Translations under genes and position numbers: made by a program
Assembly (NCBI GenBank): GCA_026260175.1
Contig: JAKCWW010000871.1
Location: 1-64,000, forward strand
Direction of reading: 5' to 3'
Origin: Reticulitermes lucifugus
Taxonomy: Eukaryota; Arthropoda; Insecta; Blattodea; Rhinotermitidae
Length of the DNA stretch: 64,000 nucleotides
The notes under the pieces: generated by a model
Told to the model about the DNA's origin: nothing
What the model saw: the letters and a program-made list of their open reading frames with translations, nothing else
Database searches by the model: none
In this document: piece after piece, positions 13,701 to 26,599 of the stretch
Layout: every line of letters begins with the position of its first letter
How positions within the stretch are numbered: position 1 is the first letter of the stretch

Positions 13701-15198
13701 AGCAATTATAACAGAATGAATATTATATTGTCCACACGAGGTCGCATGTTTGTTTACATGTGTGTTCATTTTGTTGCTCATTGATTCAAAGTTCATTTAT
13801 AGCTCCTGTTTTAATGGCGATGGACATACGGTTGAGAGTGCTGAACAGAAAATATTTTGAAATATTATGATAGATTTAATGTCATGGAATTCGCCTACGC
13901 AGTTTGAAGGAACACATTGGAAACTTAGACAGTATGGCTTCAATAACACATATAATTACAATTGGTTATTTATACCCAAATGAAACAGAACGTAAATATT
14001 GTAATAATCTTAATTTATATTATTTTATTGAAACTTTAATAACACAAGTTAAATAATTTAATAGATAAAGTAACATAAAGGTGCGTAAAAGAATGATAAG
14101 AATGTAAAGAAACACGTTGACAAAGACATTGGCAACATGACAGTGATTCTTGTAATACACCTGCAGATGGACAATTAATTGGCCAAAACCTGCAGACTGG
14201 GTGTCTTACACACATGTTGTAAAATAAAGGCGTGTCTAAATGAATTACCTTTCTTTATACTAAATGAAAAGAGTAATTGTGAAGAAGGTTGTACTCCTGA
14301 CAGCCCTAACACTAGTCTGAGATTCTGGAGCTGATAATTTAAACTAAATCCCAACAAGCCACCCCAAAACAGGATTTTTATACCATCTGAATATGAAGAA
14401 CTTGCCAGTACACCTGTCTCTTTACCTTGAATTGGGAGGGCCCCAAAATATTGTAATATTTACGTTTGCTGTTTAGCTGCGTCAATTATTTTAGTCTTTC
14501 AGCGAAATCGGGTCATCTGTTTGTTATGCTGGGGCAACCAAATATTCAGTTTTCGGAATCGCTACTCTGTACGTGATTTTTCCAAAGTATCTCTTTCAGG
14601 CCGTCTTATTCTAAGGGGGTTTGCAATCAGTTTTAAACAATGAGGATTGTGTATGTCGTGTAGGAAAGAATGGCCAGACAAAGGCGGAATGACTTCCGTC
14701 ATTTCCTGAACAACTTCAGATTTCGAAGGTACATTTGTCAGATATTCACTACGGGAACCTAAATGCTGATATGACTGGCGTCGGAAAACTGGAAGGCGGA
14801 GGCTTTTAGGTATAAATGTAAGGACAATATTAGGCCCTATAATAGGTCTTAGGGAATAAATTCGATTGCACTTCTTCAGGATAGAGTAAAATGAATGTAT
14901 TTGTCTAATATGACAATAGACTTTTCAAGTATTTCAAAGAATGTCCTGCAGTGTGGTGTTACGTACTTAAAGGTACCTACGTGGAATAGTTCCGAATTAT
15001 ACGACATCCCTAGAAAGTTGCAAAAATCTGTCAGTTTTTTTTAAACATTTATAGGAAGAAAGTAGAACACATGAAGATGGACGTTATTTTTGGATTGAAT
15101 GCACGGCAGCATACTTGTTTGAAAATTGGCTGATAAATCTGGGGCACTAATTTTGAAATGTTTAAATTAATTTTACGTATTAGGGATTCTGATTAAAC
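10755..15198. other. No recognisable gene
   Basis: AT-rich sequence. Apart from the (AAT)n run at 11222-11245, no shared repeat, RNA gene or credible coding frame was seen. Confidence 0.45.
11222..11245. repeat. (AAT)n microsatellite
   Basis: About eight perfect AAT/ATA units. Confidence 0.95.
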
Positions 15199-15408
15199 TA
15201 ATTTAGTCGGTGACGTAATCTTCTTTTTTGGAGTTTGTCCATTGTCTGGTTTTTAAATGAAGCGCTATATATCGGAAGCCACCCTGCTATTGAAAGGTCA
15301 TGCTTCATTAAAAGAAATACACAATTGACAAAGTCCAAAAAAGAAGATTGTGTCAGTGAGGCACACACATCATCAGTGCCCTGTAGAGTCGAATTAATTT
15401 AGTCGGTG
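15199..15408. mobile_element. 182-bp long-hairpin insert between exact 14-bp direct repeats
   Basis: The exact direct repeat TAATTTAGTCGGTG lies at 15199-15212 and 15395-15408, as expected of a target-site duplication. Between them, an arm of about 53 nt (15211-15263) is complementary to 15302-15355: AATCTTCTTTTTTGGA on one side, TCCAAAAAAGAAGATT on the other, then a second block around AAATGAAGC/GCTTCATT. The loop is about 38 nt. A 36-nt single-stranded tail follows the hairpin before the second repeat. There is no poly-A and no coding capacity. It could be a MITE-like or a retroposed structured RNA; the family is unknown to me. Confidence 0.7.
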
Positions 15409-16030
15409 TTCCTTTGCGCTGAAGAAGACATAGTGCCTTAGCAAATTATAGGCCTGCAAATTGTACCTTATTGAAATAACAAAGGAACGTTAAAGGTTAA
15501 ATTCAATGAAAGTTTATACGGAAATCTGTATTGCAATGGGGGCAATATTATTTGTTACTTTTGTGTGAATTTTCTTTCTGAGATTAACTGAAGATTACAA
15601 AATTCAGCTATTCATTTTTCTTTCAAATATATAATTTTTAAAATCTTAACCCTCATATCATCCAGGCTGAACCTGGCACCAGTACGTTAGGTTTAGTTGT
15701 GACGCAACATGTTATTCCATTCCTAGAAGCACAAGTGACATCCATGCTTCGTGCTCACGTGTGAATGAGAGCAGTTCTATGCCATCACGTGGCACTCCGT
15801 GTAGTGTGTCGTAAATGGAAGCCGTCCTTCATTAAGTCTCATACAGATTTATGTGACAGTCGTCAAATGAAGTTTTGTGCAGTTTGTTGCAATATTCATG
15901 ACATCACACTGAGGTAAGTTTTTTTTCCTCGAAGAATTAAATTTAGTGTCAGTTTAGGTAACGAAACTTTAGCAACTGCATATTGAAGCCAAATATGTGG
16001 TTCAGTGCGAAAAGTCAGTTAAGAAAAATA
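15409..16030. other. No recognisable feature
   Basis: Ordinary AT-rich sequence between the hairpin insert and the nested SINE pair. Confidence 0.5.
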
Positions 16031-16525
16031 CGGTCCGTACCATGGTTGAGGCAGTTAGTACCCGGTCTGTCATCGCGAACATTTGGGTTTGATTTCAGGC
16101 TACTTTTTTCCAAAGCGCAACAGCCCCTAGTGGGCCAGGGCCTCGACATTGTGGGGCTTCGCGATCACACTCAGACACACCAACAGGACTCCTCTGGACG
16201 AGTGATCAACCCAAGGCAGGGACCCCTACCTGACAACACACAACACTCACAAGAGACAGACATCCATGCCATAGGCGGAATTCGAGCCCGCAATCCCAGC
16301 AAGCGAGCTGTCGCACACCCACGCCTTAGACCGCGCGACCGTTGGGATCGGCGATTTCAGGCTACACCAGGCCGAATCTATTGTTGAAAAAGTGACCATG
16401 GGGCACGTTTCTATCCGAGTACTTCGGGTTTTCCATGTCAGTATCATTCCACTAAAGCTGCACACTCATTTATCTGTCACCAACGATATATGATCTTACC
16501 AATTTAGAGCGTCGTTAAATAACAC
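16031..16525 (+). mobile_element. SINE D copy 1, split by SINE A
   Basis: The left part (16031-16103) matches the head of the SINE D copy at 57351: CCATGG, AGGC(A/G)GTTAGTA and a B-box-like GGTTTGATTTC. The right part (16366-16525) continues with the shared CGAGTACTTCGGGTTTTCC body and ends in a GCGTCGTTAAATAA tail of a kind common in insect SINEs. The two halves are separated by a reverse-oriented SINE A with matching 13-bp flanks, so D is the older element. Confidence 0.8.
16104..16352 (-). mobile_element. SINE A copy 3 inserted in SINE D, with 13-bp target-site duplication
   Basis: Reverse-oriented SINE A of 249 bp. The plus strand begins with a T run (its poly-A end) and finishes at the tRNA-like head with TAAGGCG on the minus strand. 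The flanking direct repeats GATTTCAGGCTAC at 16091-16103 and 16353-16365 are identical, the signature of LINE-mediated insertion. The hit lies at the B box of the host SINE D and so would have broken its internal promoter. Confidence 0.9.
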
Positions 16526-19500
16526 ACTTACAAAAAATTGTAGTTGGTGTCTCTTAAAGCATTATCCCAGAACTTCCTGGCTAAACTAAAAAAAGTTTCA
16601 GGTCTAATAACCGTTTTTGAAATAGAGCTTCAGACCGAAATAGAGGATTGTTTTTCAGACCCTACATTAAAAGGCTATATAGTTATTTCCAGGTTACAAG
16701 TTTGTACGGCGTCCGTGTTTTTAATGTTGACGTTCTGTTCCTAATTTGATGACAATCTCTCAGCATGTATGAGATACTAGTATTCGTAATTGAGTGGTGG
16801 GAGATGGGTCACTCGCAGCTTGTTAAGAGGACAGCTGATTTCAGAAAAACAGTATGGTTGATTTATGACGTATTGTTCAATGACGAGGAATGCTTTGCAC
16901 TTCGTGGTATTATATCAGCTCTTTGAAAGCTGAAAGTTATAAATCTCCTCCAGCAACACCGCTCATTATGTTAGAGTGTCAATGAATCTCACTTTCACAT
17001 TTACACGAAATACGTGTGGCTTTTAAAAGATATAAGGCTCTGGGTATTATAAAGGCGTAAAAACAAATTTTCTTTTTGGTTTTATCTTTTAAGAGACAAG
17101 CGTGGATAAATGAGGTGTATATGTAACTCTCGTTTGATGACGTCACACATAATTGAAGGAATACTCTAACACAAGAGCAGCCGAGACTTTATGATGCTAC
17201 AAAAGGAATGTAATCCGCTTGAATTGATACAAAAACGTGATGTCACGAAACAAGAACAAAATGAAGACAGAGCAGATCTGCTTGTCTCTTTAGCTCCAAG
17301 CCTCATGGAAAACTTTTTTTTTTTGTCTTGAGATCTCATTAAAGATTCATGAAATGTGCTACAAGGGTTCGCACTTGCTCTGTGTAACTTTCTCTTTTTA
17401 TATCTCCTGACACCTCCCGACTGTCAAGTGTTTTAACTCACCCGTGTTGACACAGAACGCTGCCTAGCAACTGTAGGTCTCCATGTGTGTGCACTGCTGT
17501 TGTAATTATACGACACTGAAAAGTATTCATCCAGCTATGGCTGCTAAAATTCATTTCGCACACCTATACTTCTTATAACATTTATATATACCACTTCAAT
17601 ATATTCACGAGTATACATTCTGTCTCTATCCGATCCACACACCAACTGTGACAATTCAGTGATGCGATTGTTTAAACCAGAGCGGTAAATGTACCTGTCA
17701 CCTGCTGTGACGATAAAAATTGTACATTTAGCCGACCAATTGTATGTATTTCCTGTGATGGCACAACAAATGCATTAACTTAATCATCTATATAATAGAC
17801 ACGAAATGTGTTTTCTGTGAGATACTACTGAATTTTTATATATGATCTACAGAACTTCATCACAGACTCCCAGTTTGAGATTTTAGTTGGCTACTGTCAT
17901 CCGAAAGGAAAGCGGGCGGAGAATGTTAAGCTTCAAACAAAGTAGACTTAATTCTGTTTCGGATATCGGGGAGAAATGTAGAGAAAGATACTGTTACACA
18001 GTTCTTCCAGTCTTCAAAAGATTAATAATGTCGTTTCTTCAGAACCTCTTTTAGATAGTTTCCAATGTTAGGATAGCAGCGAATGAAGACCTAGCAAGGG
18101 AACATTGAAGGACACGGCACTCTTGTAGTTTAATGCGCTATCGTATCATTTGCCTTGATGTACAAATGTAATACCACGAAAAAATTAGTAGGCCTACTTC
18201 TTTTATGTGAATCCGGAATGCCAACCTTTAACCTGCGGCATGCAGTTTGCACTAAATGTGTTTGAGTAGCTGATGATGAAAGGCAGAAGTATTTTAGAAT
18301 TTTAATTACAAATTAGTGTATGAAAATCCCATATATCATCTACGAAGACAGTCCCCTTGTGTGTAATTCTTCGTGTAAATAGACAAATTAAAACTGTATT
18401 TTCTATTATCATAATCTATAAAAATCGAAATTACTTTTAGGCCAATAAGGAAAGAATAAGCTCCTGAATATAACGTGGTAAAACTGACTTTGCTTAATTC
18501 TTTCAATGTAAACGATATACTCATGACATGGAGGGAGACTTACACCAAAAATAACGGTTGCTGACCGTGTGGAATCAGCAAAGATCCAAAACGTACCACA
18601 TTTCTGACAAAGCCGTTTGAATTTGAACCATAATAAATCTCGCGTGGCGTCATTCCGTTTGGTTGCAACAAGATTAGACGAACATTATATAAAAATCCAC
18701 GCTCTTGAAGGGGTAAAGGGTGTAACCCCTTCATCTCTTTGGTTCCGGAAACGGATGAGCATGTTACTTTGTGATTTGACAGCTTAAAAGCAACATCATT
18801 TATAACAACCGAATTCCATTTTTCCTTTTCATGCGCCCACCCATATCCCAGTGGCTTAGGCTTTTGATATCGCGTTTTTATTCTGGCTTCAGCTCTGACG
18901 TGAAGCATTACAGTGGGCCAGCAGCGCGGTTAAGTGCGAACTCTGGTTTAAAAAGCTGTGTTCTTATCTTTAATGGGCCCATAGTGTTAGGAGTGTAGGC
19001 AATATGACGGGCTTAGCCGTGCCTCTGCTAGCTTCTGGCAGCTCAGCTTTGACTGTAAATACTACTAATGTTGCTGCCTTTTTTATTTCCATTTCGTGTA
19101 AGTTTATATCGATTTTTGAGTAAACATGATATATCTTTGCCACTTTATCATCTCGTAATTACACCATGAAGACCTACATAATAACACCAGTAAGACATAT
19201 TTACATTGCCAAGTACTTGAGACTTTGATAGATTAAAATCATTAAAACAAGTTACGTAGCCTGCGTTAGAATATAGAGAAGTACCGTTCATTATCTATTA
19301 AACTAGATATTTTATTCATTACAGTTTTAGAGCGTAGAGTTGGGTAGTATTCTGTTAAGGTCATGGGCGGTTTCAGAAGTGACGCACGCAGCTGCGTACG
19401 TAAAATACGTATATATCGCAACGTACCCTATATCAGGTTTGAGGATCTCACGCTTGTGACTATGAAGAGTGCTCCCTTCTAAGTCGTGACGCCGTGTAGT

Positions 19501-20359
19501 CTGGTAGGTAGATACCGACGTTTCGGTTCAACCTACTGCCTGTACATTTGGTTCCTGTAGAAAGTCTTCATCTATTTACCGAAATACGTGTCAACAAATT
19601 CAAGAAAATAATATGTTCACGTTTCCGTATACATTTTGCAAGGATGTTTCATATAAAACCTTTATAGACTGGTTCCCTTGTCTTTAATTCTGTTAACATC
19701 TTCGTAGTTATTTGAATTGGATAGGCCTACTTATTTACGTAAAATGATTTCCTGAAATTTATGGAGACGCTGAGTGAAGAAACATGCCATGGGATAATTG
19801 TATGAAACGAATTCTCTGCTGCAGCGGCACTTAAATAATTGATGGGTTTAGTAAAGTTTTCCGCACTCCGGTTTTCCGTGAACCACTGACAGATACTGAA
19901 TCTCTGTACAACTTGTTTTACAGGCCAGCCATTCGTGAATTTCTGCTCAGCACAAAATCAGTGACTTCCCAAACGTTTCGTCACCGAATATTATTTAATA
20001 ACACTAGAGTGCTGAAGTAATTTCAGTTACTTACATTATGTTCTGTGATGTGTTACAATATATTCTGTGCTGAAAGTCGAAAACATTAAAGCTTGAGTAG
20101 AAATATTTCTCCATTACTGGACCAGCGTAAGGTGAGAGAACTTTTCACATTAAATGCAATACAGAGAACAATAAACCTTTCGCCATAAAAGCCAATACAG
20201 TGTGTCGGTACACTAGTGTAACGTCATCTGTAGCCCTTGATATACTGGGAGGGGCGGGTTCTTTGATGTGTCTTCGCATTTGTCTTCGAAACTAATTACC
20301 TAATTTGGATAAAACATTGCATCTACTACAAAAATCAATTTTTAAACGAATTTATTATT
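16526..20359. other. No recognisable gene
   Basis: A 122-codon minus-strand frame at 18540-18908 is the longest here. It has no recognised domain, and neighbouring sequence offers no supporting exon. Near 19510-19525 a GACGTTTCGGTTCAACC segment (minus strand GGTTGAACCGAAACGTC) recalls the 3' half of a hammerhead but lacks a clear CTGANGA partner. Confidence 0.4.
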
Positions 20360-20640
20360 GGCCGGGATCGGTTGTTATAAGGGCCGGAGTAACATATTCG
20401 ATATATTAACTATACTGCGGGTTGGACAATACAGGAATCAAGTTTCGATTCCCTCCAGGACCAAGGTTTTTTTTTTCTGTCGAAACTGGCTCTGGGTTTC
20501 ATGCAACCTCTTATTCAGTGGGCACAGTCAACCATATTCCGAAGGGTAAAGTTTCAGGTGTGCAAAGCTGACCTATGACCATATACGTTACCAAGGTTAA
20601 GAACTAGGTACCTCTCATACGCCTACATGGCTTTCACAGG
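20360..20640 (+). mobile_element. Possible tRNA-derived SINE (family E), single copy
   Basis: A B-box-like AGTTTCGATTCCC lies at 20441-20453 after a weakly tRNA-like head. It is followed by CCAAGG, a T run at 20467-20476 and a body ending TACATGGCTTTCACAGGGGC, wording typical of insect SINE bodies. No second copy in the window and no clear flanking duplication were found, so this is tentative. Confidence 0.4.
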
Positions 20641-22650
20641 GGCACCATTTTATCGGATTAATATAACCCATAATTTAGGCTTATATAAATTTCAAATGAC
20701 TCATATTTCTTTAAAAATTAATGGTTTATACTGCAAATACGTTACACATAACACAAAATACAGACCCTGTTAAGATCTATAATTTTTATTTGAATTCTTT
20801 CCGGGATGTAGTGTGTAGCCATACACGATGAGAGGAATGACTGCGCAAAAGAATGTCAAAGGGCAGGTAAAGATAACTGCCTATTTCCAAGGGCAGAATC
20901 GTTTCTTAGTAGGTAACTGTTGCTCGGGTAGTCAAGAAATTCTCAATCTGTTGTGCAACTTGATGGTTGCAAGTGTTGTAACAATGGATGTATTTCCGAG
21001 CCACTTGATTACAAACCACACCTCACGCGCTTTAGAATCCATTTAATGTTATCCTTCCTCTTATAATAGATCTCAAAAGTGCAAACATTTTGAAGCAATC
21101 TGTTGCACATTTTTCTTCGTAATTTTCATATGTGGCGTATAAAAATGCTATCATTTACTGAGATTATATAATATCGGAGATAAGCGTATTGAATGTGGAA
21201 CGTTGGTGCAATGATAGTGACAGAGTAAAATTGAAGTAATAACGTTAAATTTTGTCTCACTGCCACTTTATTATCCTCAAATCCCACGTGGACTTACCTG
21301 TGTTCGAACAGGCCTCCGCGGTTTCAAGGTGGTGAGTAAAGGCCGGAGCCGTCACTGAGTCTCTTTGTAATGTTGTTGCTAACTACTTCGTAGCATAGAT
21401 GTGCTCCCAGTGTCGTGCGAACATGGAGCAGAAAACGTTGCCCGTTTTGATAAGTAGACCTATTTATATAACATCAGCTGTTAACATTTAAACAAGTCAA
21501 TACATGTAACTTCTGTGTTATGTTTTCGCATCCAAATAGAAACTAGGGAGGTTAATGACCGTATTACATCCTATCATCTCCCAGCCCACGTTCCTTCAGG
21601 GGCACGTGCCACATTCTAACGTCTGATAATTGGTCTGTGAGTGGCGCGCGTCCCAAAGGAGAGTAAGGGGATCACAGAGGGCGGTTTGGGAGCGGTACAC
21701 ACACTTTATGTGACAAGTTGCACTGTTGCTATAAACTGATTTATAATGAAACAAGGAATTTTTAAAAAAGGTTTATTTCTCTATACTGTTCATATTACTA
21801 ATGTGACCGTACGATGTAGAATATTCTCGGCATATAGTTTTATAAGCGACACTTTATACTTAGAACTTTTGTAATAAGGTACACAAACACCTTATGAAAA
21901 GAGTAATGATCCGAAATATGAAGATTTAAGATGTTTACGTTTTTAGTCTACCTGCTCTTTGTAAGGAATGAAAGTGTGCTTGTGACATCACCATGCTTTG
22001 CGCTCGCTCTTAATAGAGATCATCCCAATATCGCACTTTTTGATACTAGTAATAACTTCGATAATAACAGTATGGCGTACGATTAAAATTGTGGGGTGAG
22101 AGCGACACTAGAGCCATTAGAGCCCGTAATATTTAGATTCGGGACTGCAAAAAGAAAAAAAAATCTTTGAAAAACATACAGTATTTGTGAGATGCTCAGT
22201 TTTTGTATCTTAGGACTTACACTGCAATTTTATGTGTTGGAAGGAACCTTATTGGACACATTTTAATATTAACTGCCTTTTATTAATAGATATGCAATAT
22301 TCGATCTTGCTGTTGTGGGCGGCTCTGATGCAGTGCGGGGGATGCTGATTATAGGGCGGAGTAGAGGGAAGATACTGTTGGAGCGACTAGTGGCAAAAAT
22401 TATTCGCCACAAATCTTGCACATGCGTAGTTATAGCATTCGTAACATGGATTTTCTCCAGGTCGGTGAATGGTACCTGCACAAACAGTTTACCCTATAAA
22501 TGAGATCTTAATCGACTACAAGGGACATTGTGGGAGGTGAAAGGCCTTGTGTGGACAGAAGTAAATGTATTAGAATTGCGTATTTTTATATCACGGTATT
22601 CTGGAATTAGACACTCTGTAGATTAATAGATATATGTTATGCATATGAGT
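20641..22650. other. No recognisable feature
   Basis: AT-rich sequence with short unsupported frames only. Confidence 0.45.
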
Positions 22651-22697
22651 GGTATTCGACTGTTTCAGGTGAATCTGCTGCTTTAATCTTCAGAGTA
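22651..22697 (-). ncRNA. Hammerhead-like relic, second subtype
   Basis: On the minus strand the motif reads CTCTGAAGAT, then a GCAGCA segment, then TTCACCTGAAAC. The same ordered blocks recur at 30793-30848, so this is a repeat family rather than a chance match. Helix II is poor and no proper cleavage triplet follows, so it is unlikely to be active. Confidence 0.35.
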
Positions 22698-23274
22698 GGT
22701 ATTTTGTGTGAAAGTCTGTGACCACGCACTGGACTACAAAAGCAGTATGAGATTTGCATTCTTGGTTGTACTCAGTAATTAAATTAGAGTAGTTATTTTG
22801 TCATAGCCTTGAACAGCATTTTGCTGTGAAAGTAGCGAAATAAATTTCATTGCAATTTGTGCTCCCTCTCCCTTCACTTCCTCGCTTCCACCCGCACTAA
22901 ATTCTTTCGACGTTTCACTTCAAATCAGTATTCATATAAATACGAAGTAACTTTTCTTGAATTTCCACACATTTTTAAAAGAATCCAGTTGCATTTTCAT
23001 TGATAAGAAAGGAGAATTTTAACTACGTTTTGGAGATTGACGGACTTCATTCTATAAGTCAAAAACAGACTATACCTAAAGCTCTGTAACACTTGCAGGA
23101 AGTCTTTTAATTAAAATGGACCGATGTTGCCAATTCAGAATCTCTGTAACAGAACGCGACTTTCACTGGAGTACGATATTTTATTTCGTTCAGCCAGACT
23201 CATTCAGGAACTGTTTTCTTTTATACAGATTTTTTCACTACTCTTTTAAAAGTATAATAAGGAACTATCCGTAT
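22698..23274. other. No recognisable feature
   Basis: AT-rich sequence leading into the microsatellite; no shared repeat or credible frame. Confidence 0.45.
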
Positions 23275-23442
23275 AGGCTATATATATACACATATCTACA
23301 TACACACATGCGTAAACATACATACGTATACCAACATACATACATACATGCATACATACATACACATACACACACATACATACATACATACATGCATACA
23401 TACATACATTTATACATACTTACACATACATACATACATGCA
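23275..23442. repeat. TACA/CATA-type tetranucleotide microsatellite
   Basis: About 165 bp of imperfect CATA units broken by CACACA and TGCA interruptions. The open frames across it on both strands are repeat artefacts (histidine/tyrosine/threonine or valine/cysteine/methionine runs). Confidence 0.95.
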
Positions 23443-23962
23443 ATTAAATTAGTTGTCTGACTGTGACAGCCATAACTCAGACGAAAATAAACTTGAAAAT
23501 TTGGGAGTAGTTTTAGGAAGACTATGAGATGTGCCGTGCCAAATATAATCGAAATCAGCACAATTATACTTCGATCGGCACTGCAGCTTCCTACTTTGCC
23601 GACAGCGATTATGACTTTGTCTCTTAAAAACTTTTAAACTTTAAGGCATAAATATTGAATGAAATCCTGATTTAGTAATATGTGTATTTGGCTAAGATAT
23701 ACAGGCATACGAGCAATTCAGTTCAATGGTTATCTGTGGAAATCGTAGCTCGAGACAGGAATTGTCAACATGTTTCTTAGAAATTTTAAGTGGACGTACG
23801 CTAATAATAGGCCTACATGAAATACCTAATATATTGTTCGAAATGTTTAAAAGAGTCTTAATTTCAGTTTCACCAAGAATTTACAGTGAAATTTCTAATA
23901 AAAATAATTCTAACCTTACGTTAACAGTACTATTCCGAGTATAGGTCTATGGTTACATTTTA

Positions 23963-24525
23963 TAAAAACCTTGTCCCGTTTTTTTGGGACAGCTTGCAAA
24001 ATTGCGAAAAGCAACTATTAGCTTCGTCATGTCTGTCTGTCCGCATGGAACAATTCGCCTTCAACTTGACGGATTATCATGAAACTTAATATTAGAGAAT
24101 TTTTTCGAAAATCTGTCGAGAGAATTCAATTTCCGTTAAAATCTGAATAAAAAAAACGTGTACTTAACGTGAAGACCTACATCCCTTTATTACAGTACCT
24201 CGCTTAATTCTTCTTAGAATAAGAAACTTTCTCAGACAAAATTTATAGAGAAAATCAAAACACACATTTTATTTTCAATAACTTTCCTCTGAAAATCGTG
24301 CCGTTTATGAGATAATCTGCAAAAATATGATAGAGACAGACAGGCCACAGACGCCAATATAATACGGCGCATGCGCATTGCATGCTGCATAACTAAGGCT
24401 ACATACACATACTCAGATTATATATATATATACTTACTGTTTTTCCACGGCAATAATCGTTACGCGAACGCGCCTCAATATTACGTTTATACGTACATTG
24501 CCTCTCTTCTACTAAAAATTAAGAA
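23963..24525 (+). mobile_element. Repeat family F, copy 1
   Basis: This is a ~0.56-kb non-coding unit shared with 25653-26140 (same strand), 57828-58360 and 63711-63905 (opposite strand). Ordered landmarks are GCAAAATTGCGAA, CTATTAGCTTCGTCATGTCTG, AAAATCAAAACACACATTTTAT, ACGGCGCATGCGC, TAACTAAGGCTACA and CCACGGCAATAATCGTTACG, ending near ACGTACATTGCC. It has no terminal inverted repeats, no tRNA-like head and no coding frame. It contains a perfect GCGCATGCGC at 24367-24376. Confidence 0.8.
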
Positions 24526-25652
24526 TTATGGTAGCCCAAGCTATAATGTTGTTTTATGTTTTGAATTCGTGTGAAACGATCTCCCATACTGAGAGAAAAG
24601 GAAATGCTTTTGGATATGTTGAGAAAAAAGCTGTAAGGAGAGAGTAACACAATGACCATCTATATGTTTGGAACTCACCGTCGAATGATATTAAGATAAC
24701 CAAATAAGGGTAGTGGAAAGTACGAGATGTATAGCACGCACAATTCTTGGAAAAAAAAAATATTTTGGAACATTCTGAGGGAAAGAGAGAGTTTTGGCGA
24801 CCAATATTTTGATGGGATAGCACGTACATACTTCAGGACAGAATCTAAATGTGCCTTTGTGTGAATACGGTAATGGAACTTATAATTCCTTAAAAGTAAC
24901 TTGTCAGTTTTAGAAGGAGGCGATGTCATGGAAATTGTTGTCTATAAATCCTACCGATCTTTGTCTGAATTATAACAGTATTATAAAAATTCATTTTCTA
25001 CTTCACAAATAACACAGTGTGCCTTATAAAATCTGATCTGTTTTATGTTACTTAGGAAAGTAATCGGCATTTCATATGAGATTTATAATAAACACATAAA
25101 CACGCTGCAGCAAAATGCGGGATATCTTGCTCTGTGAGTAGTTGAGTACATTAATTAACGCTGCGGCTTAAATTGTTAATATTATAGTCCTTAATTAAGG
25201 CGTGTATCCATGCTCAAATTTGTTTTCAGTTATAGACCTCTAACATTATAAATTTCCTTTCCTACTGGGAAATGAAGCTGCAATCCTCTAACGAGTTCCT
25301 GGTTACGTAGGAGGTTTTATGCCAATTAAATCAAACCAGAGCAGAAATTCTAAAAGGCCCATGTGGAATTAGTCGTTAATAATAGCTATGTTATTGCTTA
25401 TTCTCTAGGGTTAATAGACGTTTGAGCGATAGAATTCCTTCCTTAATACCAATCACATTTTCATACAGATATTTCCGAGCAGAACTTAAACAGCAAGCTG
25501 TGTTACTGCCTAGATTTGTAGTACTACATAACGATTAGTACTCTTTAATTTTGTACTGTTATTTGGTGAAGATCATATTACTAAGTACAAATTCTTTATA
25601 CACTATTTTCTTAAATCACAACAGGGTTTGGTATCGTCTCCACGCTTGTAGG
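24526..25652. other. No recognisable feature
   Basis: AT-rich spacer between two same-strand family F copies. The open frames at 24554-24929 are unsupported. Confidence 0.45.
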
Positions 25653-26140
25653 CGTGTTCGCAAAATTGCGAAGAGCGACTATTAACTTCATCATATCTGT
25701 CTATCTGTCTCTCCGTCCGCATTGAACAACTTGGTTTTTTTCGAAAGTGTGTCGAGAAAAATCAAATGTCATTAAAATCTGACCAGAACAACGAGTACTT
25801 TACATAAGGACATATGTGTGTTTATGATAGTATCTCGCTGAATTCCTCTGCGAATTAGAAATGTTTCCGATAAAAGTTGTAGAGCGAATCAAAACACACA
25901 TTTTATGTTCCATAACTTCTTTTTTTTCGAAAATCGGCCGTATATGAAATAATATGAAGGAATACGGCAGAGCCGGACAGGCCACACATGACAATACGGC
26001 GCATGCGCTTTCCATGCTGGATAACTAAGGCTACAGACACACACTCGGAATACGTAATACTCGTACTTACTGCTTTCCCACGGCAATAATATTTACGAGA
26101 ACACGCCTCAATATTACGTTATATGCACATTGCCTCTTCT
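25653..26140 (+). mobile_element. Repeat family F, copy 2
   Basis: It has the same landmarks in the same order as the copy at 23963. They run from GTGTTCGCAAAATTGCGAAG through ATCAAAACACACATTTTATG and ACGGCGCATGCGCTTTCC to CCACGGCAATAAT and the end near CACATTGCC. It is slightly shorter in its first third. It carries a perfect GCGCATGCGC at 25999-26008. Confidence 0.8.
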
Positions 26141-26599
26141 GTTATTGACTTAAAGCGACGGCTTATTCCATGTGGAGTGTATACGTATATTTATGATTTA
26201 TTTATCACGGCTCTATGTATCGGTTTGTTAGTTATCACCTTCAACCGAAAGATACTTGTACAGAAAATTTTCTCACAGTCACCACTTGTTACTTTACATT
26301 CTACGAGAATGTGACTTTAAAAATGCGTATTTAATAAAGTTTATTGTTCCCGGACCAAACGTATGTCGGTTGTTATCGCTGTATCCACACACGTTTGCGC
26401 GTCCGCCATCTAATTATTAATGACTACAGGAAATTATAACCTACGTCGTTTTTGTTGCCATCTAGTGTCATTATATTTATACCAATTGTTATGTTAAAAT
26501 TGGCCAGTTGGTTTAAAACTTTTATTTTTTTGATACATAGATGCACAAAGAGTATAATTATTCCATAAGCTTACTTCCCTCACACTGCTTCTCATGTCT

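Noticed and set aside
15983-16387. 134-codon plus-strand frame
   Set aside because: It lies across the nested SINE A and SINE D insertions and is not conserved in the other copies.
18540-18908. 122-codon minus-strand frame as a host gene
   Set aside because: No domain, no supporting promoter or splice context, and similar frames are expected by chance in 64 kb.
23275-23442. CRISPR-like array
   Set aside because: Simple tetranucleotide repeat with no spacers and a eukaryotic context.
23116-23561. Overlapping ~100-codon frames on both strands
   Set aside because: They run through the TACA/CATA microsatellite; the peptides are pure repeat translation.
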